Assembly (NCBI GenBank): GCA_016713405.1
Contig: JADJPF010000024.1
Span: forward strand, 233,509-297,508
DNA: 64,000 nucleotides
Direction: 5' to 3'
Source of the DNA: Blastocatellia bacterium
Lineage (GTDB): Bacteria; Acidobacteriota; Blastocatellia; Chloracidobacteriales; JADJPF01
Shown here: in pieces, positions 8,726-19,468 of the stretch
Layout of the letters: each line of letters opens with the position of its first letter
Numbering within the stretch: the stretch's first letter is position 1
Made by a program: the position numbers and the translations under genes
The notes under the pieces: model-generated
Databases searched by the model: none
Seen by the model: the letters and a program-made list of their open reading frames with translations, nothing else
Told to the model about the DNA's origin: nothing

Positions 8726-10431
8726 TTAATCTGCTTGTCTTAATCTGCGACTAAGCTGATATGGGAAAATGTCTGGAATTTCGCCAGCATTAAGTCTATT
8801 TTGTAAATCTGACCAGAATTTTACGTCAAATAAATCACCATGAATTTTTAAGAAAAACTCTCTTAGCTTGCCATCTAAATCTAAAAAAGACTTAAATTCT
8901 TCAGGAAAAATATCATTTTCCGCCACATAATACCAAGGCTCGGAATCTAGTTCATCTAAATAATTTCTAGCCGCAGGAATAGCCCGAAAATTACATTCTG
9001 TGATTAAACATAACTCATCATAATCATAAAAAATTACCCGACCATGTCGAGTTACTCCAAAATTTTTAAGCAATATATCGCCAGGAAAAATATTTGCTGC
9101 TACTAAATCCTTGATAGCATTCCCATAATCTGTAATTGCTTCTACTGACATTTCATAAGACATTTCCTTAACATAAATATTCAGTGGAGATAATTTTCTT
9201 TCTGTATAAAGGTGTTTGATTACTACACTTTCACCTTCTACTATTACAGTCTGTGCTGCAACCTTAAGCAATTCATCTAGTAGATCTTGGCTAAAGCGAC
9301 TTTTATCAAATTTTAAGTGTTCAAATTCCTGAGCATCAACTAGCCTTCCAGCACGGTCACGAGTAAAAACTAAGTTATATTTATCTAAAACATCCTTACG
9401 AGTAGTTTTCTTAGGGTAGTCTGCTTTATCTTTAATAATCTTAAACACTACATCATAAGAAGGAAGGGTAAAAACAGACATAACCATTCCTTTTTTACCT
9501 TTGGCAAACTCAAATTTATCTGTAGAAGTTTGCAAATGACAAAGCAAGTCACGATAAAGGATAGTTTTACCATGTTTATTGTAACCTATTGATATATAAA
9601 GCTCTGAAATAGGCTTTAACGGCATAATAGACTTTAAAAAACTAACCATTTCAAAGGGCTGTTCAATATCAACATGAAAATAAGAGCGAGTAAAACTAAA
9701 AATTATACTTACTTCATTTTGAGTAAGCAGAATAGCATCAACAATCATTCCTTCTTCTTTGTTTATTAGAGCAATTGCAAGTGGGATATATTCATCCTTA
9801 TAGCAGATTCGACCAATGATATAAGCTTTTTTATTACGATAAAAGACTGATTTTAATACTTCTATTCTATCAATATTCTTGCCTATTTCTTGGTTAATTC
9901 TTTCAACCATTAATTTAACATCTAGCAAAATATCTTCATAATAAATATTAAAGTTATAGCTACCTAATATTTCCTTAATAGTGCTAGCTAGGTCATCATT
10001 TACCGTAAAGACGCAATAAATAGGTTTTTGTGAAATAGGGAGAAAGTCAAAGTCTGAAGCAACAAATTCAATATTAGGGTCTACGCCAGTTGTAATAAAG
10101 ATTTTCTAGTGACAGAATTAAAAAAAGTTTCAGCAATTTCTAAGTCACCACGCTTAGTAATTAACTCTGAGTAATTTTTCTTTATTCCAACCCAAACTTC
10201 TTTTTCTTGAGCATCATTTCCAAGCAGTTCTGATAAGAGTTTTACCAAAGCTTGAACAGACTTGCTATAGAGGTCTAAGCGTTCAGTAGCGTCATTATAA
10301 AAGCCAAAAGTATTACGAGTTTCAAACCTATTTTTGGCACGGCGAGTAATTTCTTTAAATTTTTCTGTAAAAGTTTGAAAGCCTTCTAAAATAGTTGTAG
10401 CACTTTGACTAGCAAGTTGTTGAATATCCAC
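8726..10431 (-). CDS. aceK: Isocitrate dehydrogenase kinase/phosphatase AceK (frameshifted)
   Basis: Two overlapping-frame pieces together give about 568 residues, the normal AceK length. The N-terminal regulatory part starts at GTG 10431 (AAGGA upstream); the C-terminal part carries the kinase/phosphatase core. Signature segments are KGKKGMVMSVFTLPSYDVV (nucleotide loop), VFKIIKDK, and GDILLKNFGVTRHGRVIFYD followed by DYDE. The frames switch near 10102-10105, where an AAAA run would need one extra A to read RKIFITTGVDPNIEF. Through the join the protein is well conserved, so a sequencing indel is more likely than a dead gene. AceK switches isocitrate dehydrogenase on and off to divert carbon to the glyoxylate bypass; icd, aceA and aceB are not in this window. 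Confidence 0.9.
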
Positions 10432-10731
10432 AAATTTTCCTTATTTTTAGAGTAATTAAGCTAACTAAGCTAATTAAGAATTGCCGATATTACAAAATAA
10501 ATGTTTAGCGAGTACAGCAAAATTAGCTGATTATATTTTTTAGCAAAATAGCTAGTAATTTTGCTTTAATTTAATCAATTAATTTGTACAAAATTTCTGA
10601 TAAAATGCGTCTTTTCTAATAACCATTCTTTAAGCCTAAAACTTTACATTAATAAATAATTATCTCTAATTTAATTACAGTAAGTTTTAGCTTTAGCAAA
10701 TCAAAACTTAAAAACTTAGGAGGCATTATAA
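10432..10731. other. Divergent intergenic region, nothing identified
   Basis: This 300-bp AT-rich gap separates the leftward aceK operon from the rightward peptidase gene. It must hold both promoters, but no confident sigma-70 or sigma-54 element, hairpin or reading frame was found. Confidence 0.4.
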
Positions 10732-12276
10732 ATGTCTAGCAACTTGTTTGCTCGTTTCATAGAAGCTATAAAGCGGCCTGGATTTCTAATTTCAAGATTA
10801 ATAATTTTAGGCATATTTACCATAATTTTTAGCCTTAGCTTTTTAGAAGATCCATTTGTTGTTTATGAAATGTACTTGCCGGTAGAAGGCGAACCTGACG
10901 AAGAAGTAAGCAAGTATTTAGAAAAGTTTAAGAGCGAGCATAACAAAGAAGAACTTGCTATACATTGGCATCCATCAACAGGAACACCAACAGCAGTTTT
11001 TGGAAAACTTGATAAATTTGATGTTGCTTCTGAAGAAAATGCAAGAAAGTTTCTCTAAAAATAAAGATCTTTTAAGTTTAGAGATAACCTTGAAGATTTA
11101 ACAGTAGTTGATAAATGCGGTACTGACTCCCAGTTGGAAAACATTTCGTGTTTGAACAGAGGTATAAAACTACTTGAAGATATTAAGATTTCTATTGCTT
11201 ACGGTGGGCGAGTAGGAGTTAGTTTTAATGAGAATGCAGAAATTATAGCAGTTAGTAATACTTATTTACCTAACATTAAGTTAGATTCCATTATTTCTAA
11301 AATTGAGCAAGAAAAAAATAAAGCTAAAGCTGTTGCTAAGGCAATACTTAATGTGAAAAAAAGGGTTAACTTTAATAAAATGAAAGATGATATTAAAAGT
11401 GAACTTGTAATCTATTTTATTTAACAAGGAAATTAAACTTTCTTGGCGTTTTGTTATTTATACATACAAGAACACTTGGGAAGTATTTATTGATGCTCAA
11501 AATAAGCTATGTTTAGGTAATCCTTGTGATATTAATAAATACTATATTGAAAGAAAAGCCAGAATATTTAATGTAAATCCTATTGCTGCAACTTGTGTGT
11601 TGACATAAACCTACAATTGTTAGATGAAAGTAGAATATCTGAAATTTACAGGAACTTACCCTTAAATGGATTAAATAATTCAGGTTATTTAGATGGACAG
11701 TATGCTTCTAGTGAAAAGACAATTTGTCGCATACCAATTGATAGTGATTTTATAAATATTCCTTATGGTAAAAATGGTTTTGCAGAACTAATGATTTATT
11801 ACTACATTGATTATACTCAGCGTTATATACAAAAGCTAGGTTTTGAAATCTTAAACAAAAAACCAATTACCTATGATGCCAACGCTAATAGTACATCTCA
11901 TTATTCCAATGGGATTTTGTTTTTTAATAGTGAAGTTGATATTGATAACCATAAAATAGGCGGAGGCAATGATGCAGAAATAATTGTTCATGAATATGGT
12001 CATGCGATTCAGGATTATCAAATACCAGGATTTGGTAAAGTAGGAGAATCAGGGGCAATAGCTGAAGGTTTTGCTGACTATTTGGCGGCTAGTGTAACTG
12101 CACCCCTTGGCAAAAAGTGTAATGATACTAGAATTGGATATACCTGTATTGGAGAATGGAGACGAGGTGATGGTCGCTCTACTTGTAGAAATACTAGCAT
12201 ACATTGTTTGCGTAAAATTGACCCTACAACAAAGTATGATCCTGAAATTCATAAGCCCGATAGCCGCTACTTTTCT
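10732..12276 (+). pseudogene. M36 (fungalysin/thermolysin-like) metallopeptidase, 5' part, IS-disrupted
   Basis: This is the N-terminal part of a secreted metallopeptidase gene cut by the ISL3 element at 12277. It begins with MSSNLFARFIEAIKRPGF and a membrane helix (SRLIILGIFTIIFSLSFL). An FTP propeptide follows (EMYLPVEGEP to TGTPTAVFGKLDKF, later YGGRVGVSFNENAEIIAVSN), and then the catalytic part with HEYGHAIQDYQIPGFG (HExxH) and the downstream Glu in IAEGFADYLA. The frame changes near 11050-11100, 11120-11190, 11410-11440 and 11595, so several indels exist besides the insertion. Removing the IS and one target copy gives RYFSAHCASELWSATLWQIR, a normal M36 continuation. The gene is inactive as sequenced. 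Confidence 0.8.
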
Positions 12277-14151
12277 GGTTCATCCTCAGATTTGGTGATA
12301 AAAGGAAAAACAGGTAATAATACCCTCTAGCAAGTAAAGTACAATAATTGAAAGAGGGAAAAATGGAAAAAAGCACAGTAGTGCCAAAAGGCTTAAAATT
12401 GGAAGAAATGAAAGAGGTTGATAAGGGATTAGAATTAAGAGTAAGTACAATAGCGACAAAAGTAGAATGTCCAAAATGTGGAGAAAAAACAAGTCAAGTG
12501 CATAGCAATTATAGGCGAATAATAAAGGATTTACCGTGTTTTGGGCTAGTAGTATACTTAATACTTCAAGTAAGAAAGTTTTTCTGTTTGAATCAAAGAT
12601 GTGAGCAAAGAATATTTTGTGAAAGAGTAGAAGCAGTATCAAGGTATGGGCGTTTTAGTCAGAGACTAAACCAAATAATATCATATATAGGATTAGCCAA
12701 TGGAGGAGAAGCAGGAACAAGTTTAGCAAAGAGATTAAGTATTATAGTTAGTCCAGATACGTTATTAAGAAGGATTAGAGCTTTTACTACAGAAGAGATA
12801 AAGCCTGTGAGAGTGCTTGGAGTAGATGATTGGGCAAAAAGAAAAGGGCAAAAATATGGGACAATTTTAGTAGATTTAGAAAGCCATAGACCAATAGCAC
12901 TACTAGCAGACCGCACTGCAGAAACATTAGCTAAATGGCTCAAAGAACACCCAGAAATAGAAATAATAAGTAGAGATCGTGCAGGTGCTTATATTGATGG
13001 GGCTAACAAAGGCGCACCTCAAGCGATACAAGTAGCTGATAGATTTCACTTACTAAAAAACTTAACTGAAACTACGGAAAGATTTTTTAAGGCTAGAACT
13101 AAAGATTGGAATCAGGCAATAAAGGAAGTTGGCAAAGAGTCACAACAAACACAAGCAAGTCAAGTAGTTACAAAAAGTGAGACAGAAAGTCTAGAATCAA
13201 TTCCTGTGCCAGCAAAAGTAGATGCGAAAGTAGAGAGGTATTTAGAGGTAAGAGCATTACACAGTCAGGGGGCAAGTATTAGAGCTATAGCAAATCATTT
13301 TTCAATGCATAGGCGCACAGTACGTTTATATATTAATTGCCAAACTTATCCAGAAAGGTCAACTCCCATAGCGCGTCCTAGTATGATAGATAAATATGCT
13401 CAGTATTTGGAAAAAAGATGGTTAGAAGGTTGTCACAACGCCAAACAATTATGGGAAGAACTAAAAAGCCAAGGTTTTAAAGGTTCACAATCAAATTTAA
13501 GAAACTATTTGAGTAAATTTCGTGATCAAAAGCCAGAACACATTAAAGCGTTAACCAATAGCAAAGCAAACACAGAAATACCATCAACAAGACAAACAGC
13601 TTGGTTATTTGGTCAAAAGCTAACAGATAGAACACTTACACAACAAACTTTTATTAATAAATTGTTTCAAGTAAATCCAGAAATGAAACTAGTTCATAAT
13701 TTAGCACAGGCTTTTTCCTCTATGGTAAGAGAAAAAAATCCTAGTGCTTTAGATAGCTTTTTAACAGATGCTAAGAATAGTGCTATCAAAGAGTTTGTTA
13801 ATTTTGCTGATGGATTATCTAAAGAAAAGCCTTCTATTCTAGCTGCCTTAACTCTAAAATGGAGTCAGGGGCAAGTTGAGGGCCAAGTTAATAGACTTAA
13901 ACTATTGAAAAGACAGATGTTTGGCAGAGCTAAATTAGATTTGCTTAGTCAGAGGCTTGTAAACAAACTATAGCTTTTCTTTGGGTTAACTTAATTTTTG
14001 ATAGTTTTCATAAGCATTTTTTTGCTTTCTACTATAACTATTTTTTACAGAATTTATTTTTTACTTAACTTTTATTTGTTTTTACTTTTTTTGTATTTTT
14101 TCTGCTACTTATCCTGGCACATCCTTTTATCACCAAATCTGAGGATGAACC
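12277..14151 (+). mobile_element. Complete ISL3-family insertion sequence
   Basis: The element is 1875 bp, bounded by perfect 30-bp terminal inverted repeats (12277-12306 and 14122-14151, outer end GGTTCATCCTCAG). It is flanked by an 8-bp direct repeat ACTTTTCT at 12269-12276 and 14152-14159, the target-site duplication size known for ISL3. It contains one transposase gene and about 150 bp of non-coding right end. The insertion splits an M36 peptidase gene in frame-compatible fashion, and the intact ends suggest it is recent. Confidence 0.95.
12363..13973 (+). CDS. ISL3-family transposase
   Basis: The 536-residue transposase starts at ATG 12363 (GAGGG five bases upstream; an upstream TTG at 12348 is less likely). 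The N-terminal zinc-binding region has CPKCGEKT and CLNQRCEQRIFC. The DDE domain shows VLGVDDWAKRKGQKYGTILVD (first Asp), SRDRAGAYIDG (second Asp) and SQGQVEGQVNRLKLLKRQMFG (Glu), all characteristic of ISL3. Between them are a helix-turn-helix-like RAIANHFSMHRRTVR and a variable insertion. The frame is intact, in contrast with the other two elements in the window. Confidence 0.95.
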   Translation: MEKSTVVPKGLKLEEMKEVDKGLELRVSTIATKVECPKCGEKTSQVHSNYRRIIKDLPCFGLVVYLILQVRKFFCLNQRCEQRIFCERVEAVSRYGRFSQRLNQIISYIGLANGGEAGTSLAKRLSIIVSPDTLLRRIRAFTTEEIKPVRVLGVDDWAKRKGQKYGTILVDLESHRPIALLADRTAETLAKWLKEHPEIEIISRDRAGAYIDGANKGAPQAIQVADRFHLLKNLTETTERFFKARTKDWNQAIKEVGKESQQTQASQVVTKSETESLESIPVPAKVDAKVERYLEVRALHSQGASIRAIANHFSMHRRTVRLYINCQTYPERSTPIARPSMIDKYAQYLEKRWLEGCHNAKQLWEELKSQGFKGSQSNLRNYLSKFRDQKPEHIKALTNSKANTEIPSTRQTAWLFGQKLTDRTLTQQTFINKLFQVNPEMKLVHNLAQAFSSMVREKNPSALDSFLTDAKNSAIKEFVNFADGLSKEKPSILAALTLKWSQGQVEGQVNRLKLLKRQMFGRAKLDLLSQRLVNKL

Positions 14152-14519
14152 ACTTTTCTGCTCATTGTGCTAGTGAGTTGTGGTCAGCAACTCTTTGGCA
14201 GATTCGTGAAGAAGTAATAAAAAGTGTTGGTGCAGCAAATGATGCAGACAAAATTGTTCTTAGATCCTATGAACTTATTAAGTGTAACCCTAATGCTGGG
14301 TTTAATGAATCAGCAAATGCAATTGTTAATGCTGCTGAAGATTTGCAAAAATCAGGAAGAATAGATATGAGAGTAGATATAAATAAAATAAAAAGTGTTT
14401 TAAAAGAAAAAGGGTTTCCTATAAAAAATAAAATAAGAAGAGCATTCAGATCAAAATGCGACTTAACTGAACACTCTTTTCAACAACTTTTTAATAGTTT
14501 TAGCTTTCAAACCAAGTAA
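14152..14519 (+). pseudogene. M36 metallopeptidase, 3' part beyond the IS
   Basis: The segment restarts at the second copy of the target duplication and continues the peptidase frame: SELWSATLWQIREEV, the DADKIVLRSYELIKCNPNAGFNES segment typical of M36 C-terminal domains, and an ending at TAA 14517-14519. It has no start of its own; an open frame from 13998 through the IS end is only a fusion artefact. The gene end overlaps by 20 bp the end of the leftward hypothetical gene. Confidence 0.75.
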
Positions 14520-14892
14520 GAGGGCAGATTACAGGTATATCGGGAAATCCTTGCTTATGAAATGTAGGATTTCTCTTTGGCACTCCTGAAGGTAGTAGTT
14601 TATAAGCTAACTCAAAATCATAATCTTTACCATTATGAGGAGGTTCTACTTTGGTAATAGGAAGATTTTGAATGCGAACTACCGGAAAAGAATTAGCTTT
14701 GAAGGAATATGTTGTTGAACCTACGATTACACTTGTAACAGTTACATTAACATTAAGAATATTGTGAAATTTCTTTCTTTGTTGGTATGCATCACTAGAA
14801 ACATTTGGATAAGGAAAAGAGGGTCGTGTTTCAGTAAAGTTGGTAGTACAATTGCAGCCCTTTGTTAAATTGATCCATAAAATAAGTGCCAA
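14500..14892 (-). CDS. Hypothetical protein, possible lipoprotein, third gene of CHAT operon
   Basis: An open frame of about 130 codons follows the 167-aa protein gene by 5 bp on the same strand. The only start in frame is TTG 14892 (ALILWINLTKGCNC follows) and no good ribosome site is seen, so the true start may lie in another frame upstream if a base is missing. The hydrophobic opening and following Cys residues resemble a lipoprotein or secretion signal. The remainder is Pro/Val/Thr-rich and probably beta-structured. No family recognised. Confidence 0.5.
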   Translation of the reverse strand: MALILWINLTKGCNCTTNFTETRPSFPYPNVSSDAYQQRKKFHNILNVNVTVTSVIVGSTTYSFKANSFPVVRIQNLPITKVEPPHNGKDYDFELAYKLLPSGVPKRNPTFHKQGFPDIPVICPLTWFES

Positions 14893-14897
14893 CTTTT

Positions 14898-15401
14898 TTA
14901 TAACACGACCGGAAAAGAGTACTCATCTATTGTTGGTTCTTCGCTTGTTAAAGAACCTTTATTTATAAGAACTCGGGAGGCAAGGTCAATTTGATGGCGA
15001 GTGTAAATATTTTGCAAACTCACATTTGTATCTACTAAATCAGAATGTAATGTAATTTGACTTCTATTGTCTTGATGTACTTCTTTCATTTCTACAAAAT
15101 CTAGGCTAGCATTTCCTACTTGCAAATTTGGACTTCCATTAGCAAATGTAAAACGGATTTCCTCTTGATTTGGCAAAACAAGCCCATATTCTCTAGGGTG
15201 TGGTTTATGTATTGTGTACTTAATTTCTTGCTTAGATGTATCCGTAAGTGCATCATACTGTAGTAAAACCGCCGGGTAATGAGGGTACAAAATTCCTTGG
15301 GTATCATGAGATGGTTGTTGAAGTTTGAAGTTTGGTAGCAATGCATATAAAGCATTGTTTTTTACAGTTATTCCACATAAACCTTCTATTTTTATTGGCA
15401 T
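14898..15401 (-). CDS. Hypothetical protein encoded next to CHAT protease
   Basis: I start this at ATG 15401 because AGGAGAAG lies 6 nt upstream; the frame also extends upstream into the CHAT gene. The 167-residue product (MPIKIEGLCGITVKN..., ending EYSFPVVL) has no signal peptide or membrane helix and looks beta-rich. It begins 20 bp after the CHAT protease stop, so it is almost certainly co-expressed. This makes it a candidate substrate, inhibitor or partner of the protease. Family not recognised. Confidence 0.65.
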   Translation of the reverse strand: MPIKIEGLCGITVKNNALYALLPNFKLQQPSHDTQGILYPHYPAVLLQYDALTDTSKQEIKYTIHKPHPREYGLVLPNQEEIRFTFANGSPNLQVGNASLDFVEMKEVHQDNRSQITLHSDLVDTNVSLQNIYTRHQIDLASRVLINKGSLTSEEPTIDEYSFPVVL

Positions 15402-15420
15402 TGGATTCTTCTCCTTGGGA

Positions 15421-18247
15421 TTAAAATTTACTGGTTGTAGTACTAGCACCAAATACAACAAATGGTGCCCAGATTTTAGGCGAATGATAAGTAGTGTTAT
15501 CACTATTTAATAAAGAAAGTTGAGCTTTTCTTAAAGCTGAAGCTAAGTTTTCACCAGAATTTCTTTGTTTATGAAATTCTACAAATAAAGCTTGTGAAGC
15601 TGAGTCATTGGCATTCCAAAGACTCGCTACAACAGAAGGAACTCCTTTAGCTAAAAAGGGACGTGCAATGCTAAGAGTACCTTCCCCTTTAACTACTTGT
15701 CCTTTGGCTGTTTGACAAGCAGCTAATACAACAAGCTGTGTTTTATCAAAGTTATAATCATAAAGCTCATAGGCATATAATGCGCTAGTATCTTCTTCAG
15801 TATTATTTTCTGGTGCCATTACCATTACTGAATACAAAGGGGATTTAGGATTAGCTATTGAATGTCCAGCAAAATGTATGGTGTTAAATTGACCAGATAG
15901 TCTGGCAAATTCTTTTTTGGTAGCTTTTTCTTCTTTTAATAAATATGAATTAGAGTGTGAGTATATTTGGGCTATTTTTTCAGCTTCTTTTTCTGCTCCA
16001 GACAAAGAACGTAAGCCAGGAAAAGTTTCTTTAGAAAAAGTAGGATTACCTATTATTAAAACTTTTTTATTAGATTGTTTTGATATCAGTAAATCGCGTT
16101 TTAGATTATTAACAAAGATTGTTGCACTAGGATTAGAAGAAATAATATTTTCTTCTAGTAAGTATTTACTAGTAATAGGGTTTGTAAAAGCTGCAAAAGA
16201 TAGTTTATTAAGTTCTTTATCTGGAACAATAACTAAACTATCTTTTGGAGAAATAAAACTGGTAATAGGTGTTATTAATAGATGGTAAAAACGATCTGAA
16301 AAACCTTTAAGTTGTTCTTTAGAGTTACCTTTCTCTATACTATTTAAATAATCATCAATAAGTTTATTTAGTTCTGTTTGATTAATAGTGGCTTTTGCAA
16401 AGTTAACACTAGTATTCTTTATTGCCCAAATAAATATTTGATCTTTTAATACCAAATATTCCAAAAGAATTATATTCTTTGGTAATTGGTTTTGTATTTG
16501 AGCAAGTGTAAGAGAATCGCTTGCACCATTAAGAATTGTTTTAGAGATATTTGTTGGTTTTTGGTAAGTTTCTATTTCATCAAGCAAAGTGCGACATAGA
16601 GAACGTTCTACATAATCAAAAGCTGCTTCTATTTCATTATTGTAATTTATTTTAAGTTTAGCTAACTCTTCATAAGCAGAAATAGGTTCTTCAAAAAATG
16701 AAATTCTATAATTTTCTTCTTTAATAGCTTTTCTTTGGTTTTCAATCTCACCAATCAGGATTAATAAATCTGCTTCAGCTAAATCAACTTTTCCTATTTG
16801 TAAATATGATTGAAACCGAAACGTATAAATTTGTATTTTATAGTAGGTATCTTTAGCTTTTTCAAAGTTTTCTATTAAGCTGTTACAAAGAAAAATGGCT
16901 TTTTCTGGCTCATTATTAAGATAGCTTTTTACTTCTATTATATTTACTTGTTCTTCTATTAATTTTTTCAAATCATTGTCTAAACTTTTTTCTTTATATT
17001 CTCTAATTAACTTAATATCTTCCAGTAAGCCTTTTTTATTGTTGAAATATTGGTTAATTTGAGCTTTTTTGATTAAAGATAAAACTGTACTAATATCTTC
17101 TTTGCTTTTAATTGCTAGTCGAAAGGCTTCATCATAAAAGTAGATAGAAATCTCAGGCTTATCTAACAGTAATATTTGTTCTCCTTGTTTACTTAAAGTA
17201 TTTACATACCGGATGCTTTTGATAGATTTTGAAAATTGTTTAAGACTTTTATAAACAGATTTTAAGGCTTCCTCTTGGTCTTTTAGAGAAGAAAAAACTG
17301 AACATAAATTAGAATAAGCAATTGCAGTGTCTGGAAAATCTTGGATAACTTCTAAAATTTTTATAGCTTTTTGACCAAATTCAATAGCTTTTGAAAGCTC
17401 CACTTTGTTTTGATAAATGTAACTAATGGTTATATATGTTCGTGCTAATAAGTAGGGATATTGGTTTTGTTTTACTACAGGCAATAGTTTTCTTGATGTA
17501 TTTAATGCTTCCGAGTAATTAATGCTAGTTTGGCAACGGGCTATGTGAAGGTAAATATGGCTGGCTGAGGCTATATCATTTAACTTGCTAAAAATATCTG
17601 CTGCATTGTTAAGATTAAGTAAGGCGTTATCTACTTCGCTACGTTCAAGGAAATACTTAGCTTTGCCGTAAAATTGATGTGCTATGGCTAAGTCATGTCG
17701 CTTTTTGTCGGCTAGGTCGTTCTTAGGCAAAGAAATTATTGTGCTAACCATATCTTGGACAAGCTTATCTTCTTGTAAAGTAACAAGTTTGCTGCCTATA
17801 AATTCAGCTATTTTAAGCTGTTGTTCGGCTTCTACAAATTTTTCCCCTAAATAAAAATCTGCCCAAGCTGGGAGTAAATCATCTATTGCATACATTCGAG
17901 AAGGATGCGGGTACTTTTCAATTATTTGATTATCTGTAGCTAAATCATTGTTTATAATAGCGTTGGCTAGCTTAGTTTTTTCTGCTTCCCAGATTTGCTC
18001 AAAACTAGGTGCATTTAACACGTCAAGATGTTTGCGCCCCTCCATTTGCCAATCAGGATTGGTTTCTAAGGCTAAATACTTTTCCCATGCTTCTCGTGCT
18101 AATCTCTCTAAAAAAAGCTTTTGAAACATTAAGGCACGGTTAAAAAGTATTGGCAGTTCTGGATTTGTTGGATTGACGGCAAGGGCTTCATCTATGGTTG
18201 AGAGTGCATAAACGTAATCTTTTGGCTGCTCTGTATAATCACCCCTA
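15421..18247 (-). CDS. TPR-CHAT caspase-like protease, 5' end cut by IS
   Basis: The frame is open from the IS end at 18247 leftward to the stop at 15421. An internal ATG at 18129 gives 902 residues, but the sequence upstream (SRGDYTEQPKDYVYALSTIDEALAVNPTNPELPILFNRAL) is clearly coding, so the original start is lost. The first two-thirds are helical TPR-type repeats. The C-terminal CHAT domain has its catalytic His in IHFAGHS and Cys in VVLAACQTAKG, followed by KGEGTLSIARPFLAKGVPSVVASLW. CHAT proteases are caspase/separase relatives that cut protein substrates. Two small genes follow in the operon. Expression now depends on whether the IS supplies a promoter. Confidence 0.88.
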
Positions 18248-19365
18248 CTGATCTTACGCAGCCTGTGTAAAGTATTGAATTAAATAGGAATGTGTAGGAA
18301 CAGCATCAGGAAATAAGGAACGCCTTATGGAATAAGGAGTTAAGCCAGTGGAAGCAGATTCGGCTTCTAAGCAGCAAAAAGCCATCAAGCAAAGATGAAG
18401 ATGAGCAATCTGAGCAGTTTTGGAATGAGAAGGGTTTTTAGCCCAAGCAAGTTGGAATTTTAAGACTTTGAAAGTTTCTTCAATTAATTGACGGCTAGCA
18501 TAGCGAAGCTTAATATCTTGGATAGATAGGCTAAGGTCATTACTAGCGAGAAATCTAGAGCCGTCTTTTACTACTAAAACCTCAATAGAACCTGACAATT
18601 TTCCTATACCATGTCCATAGCGATAAGGCCAATGCTTACGTAATTGTTTATCTGCAAACTTTCGATTACTTTTCAATCTACTTATGAATTTCCATCCATA
18701 TTTTTCTATTTGCTTAAGAATTTTTTGGAAGCATACCAGCTATCAAATAATACGTAAGAGGGCTTAAACCCCATTATTTTAGCCCATCTCAACATTTTTG
18801 ATGCTAATACTATTTTGCTATGTCTTCCTTTTACCCAAACTTTTATTCCTAAAGGCACTTTCACTACTCCATTTGTCCATAATATCATTACGACGTTTAT
18901 TCCTTGCAGTGTTTTCTTTAGGCTACTACTATACACCCAACTTACCCCAAATATCTTCTGTCCGTATTTTTCTAGCACAGTATCATCTATTATCAAATAT
19001 CCTTTTGTCATATTTCCTATTAGTTTTTCGCAAATATTTGCCACAGGAGTGTTGGCCAGTGACATTTACTTTGCAGCATTCTACTTATCTGATCATGACT
19101 GACTCCTTTATACCAACTTGCTAGTTCTACACTATTTGTCCTTGTATCTCTGTATATTATCGCTATCATATAAAGTATCATTATCAGGGTCATTGGTTTT
19201 TCCGTATGAAAAATTGATTAATACCCTGATAATACTATAACTTACATTTTCTTTATAACCCTATTTCCTCAAACCCCTATGAAATCCATTCTTGAGTTAT
19301 TTCTTCTACTTCTTTGGTACTAACCTCTTTATTTCTCACTACTTATTCTTACTGCGTAAGATCAG
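18248..19365 (-). mobile_element. IS4/IS701-type insertion sequence with 14-bp inverted ends
   Basis: An 1118-bp element is delimited by perfect inverted repeats CTGATCTTACGCAG (18248-18261) and CTGCGTAAGATCAG (19352-19365). It encloses one frameshifted DDE transposase on the minus strand, whose stop codon lies inside the terminal repeat. No target-site duplication is evident in the flanks. The left flank is the interior of the CHAT gene and the right flank is the amrS promoter region, so the missing CHAT 5' end was probably lost by deletion or rearrangement next to the element. Confidence 0.82.
18254..19193 (-). pseudogene. IS4/IS701-type transposase, frameshifted
   Basis: The gene starts at ATG 19193 and reads in three frames to the stop at 18254, about 313 residues when joined. 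Motifs are GYLIIDDTVLEKYG (first Asp), SYVLFDSWYASKK (second Asp) and ASRQLIEETFKVLKFQLAW (Glu with the Y-to-K-like helix). Frame changes occur near 19056-19060 (one A missing in AAA) and at the A6 run 18721-18726. Both are homopolymer sites, so the enzyme may be intact in the real genome. Confidence 0.8.
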
Positions 19366-19468
19366 AATAAAATAAATTTTAAGTGATCTTAAGCGTTTTT
19401 CTTGCAGGCAAATCTTTAAGAGATTAAGCTAAAATAATATAGATAAAGGTTTTTAAGGAGCAATATTT

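Noticed and set aside
12286..12642. Leu-rich minus-strand reading frame over the ISL3 transposase start
   Set aside because: It is antisense to the clear transposase gene, has no ribosome site and is a composition artefact of AT-rich codons.
13998..14151. N-terminal hydrophobic stretch fused to the peptidase 3' fragment as a separate small membrane protein
   Set aside because: It is non-coding right-end sequence of the ISL3 element, and the frame only becomes protein-like after the target duplication at 14152.
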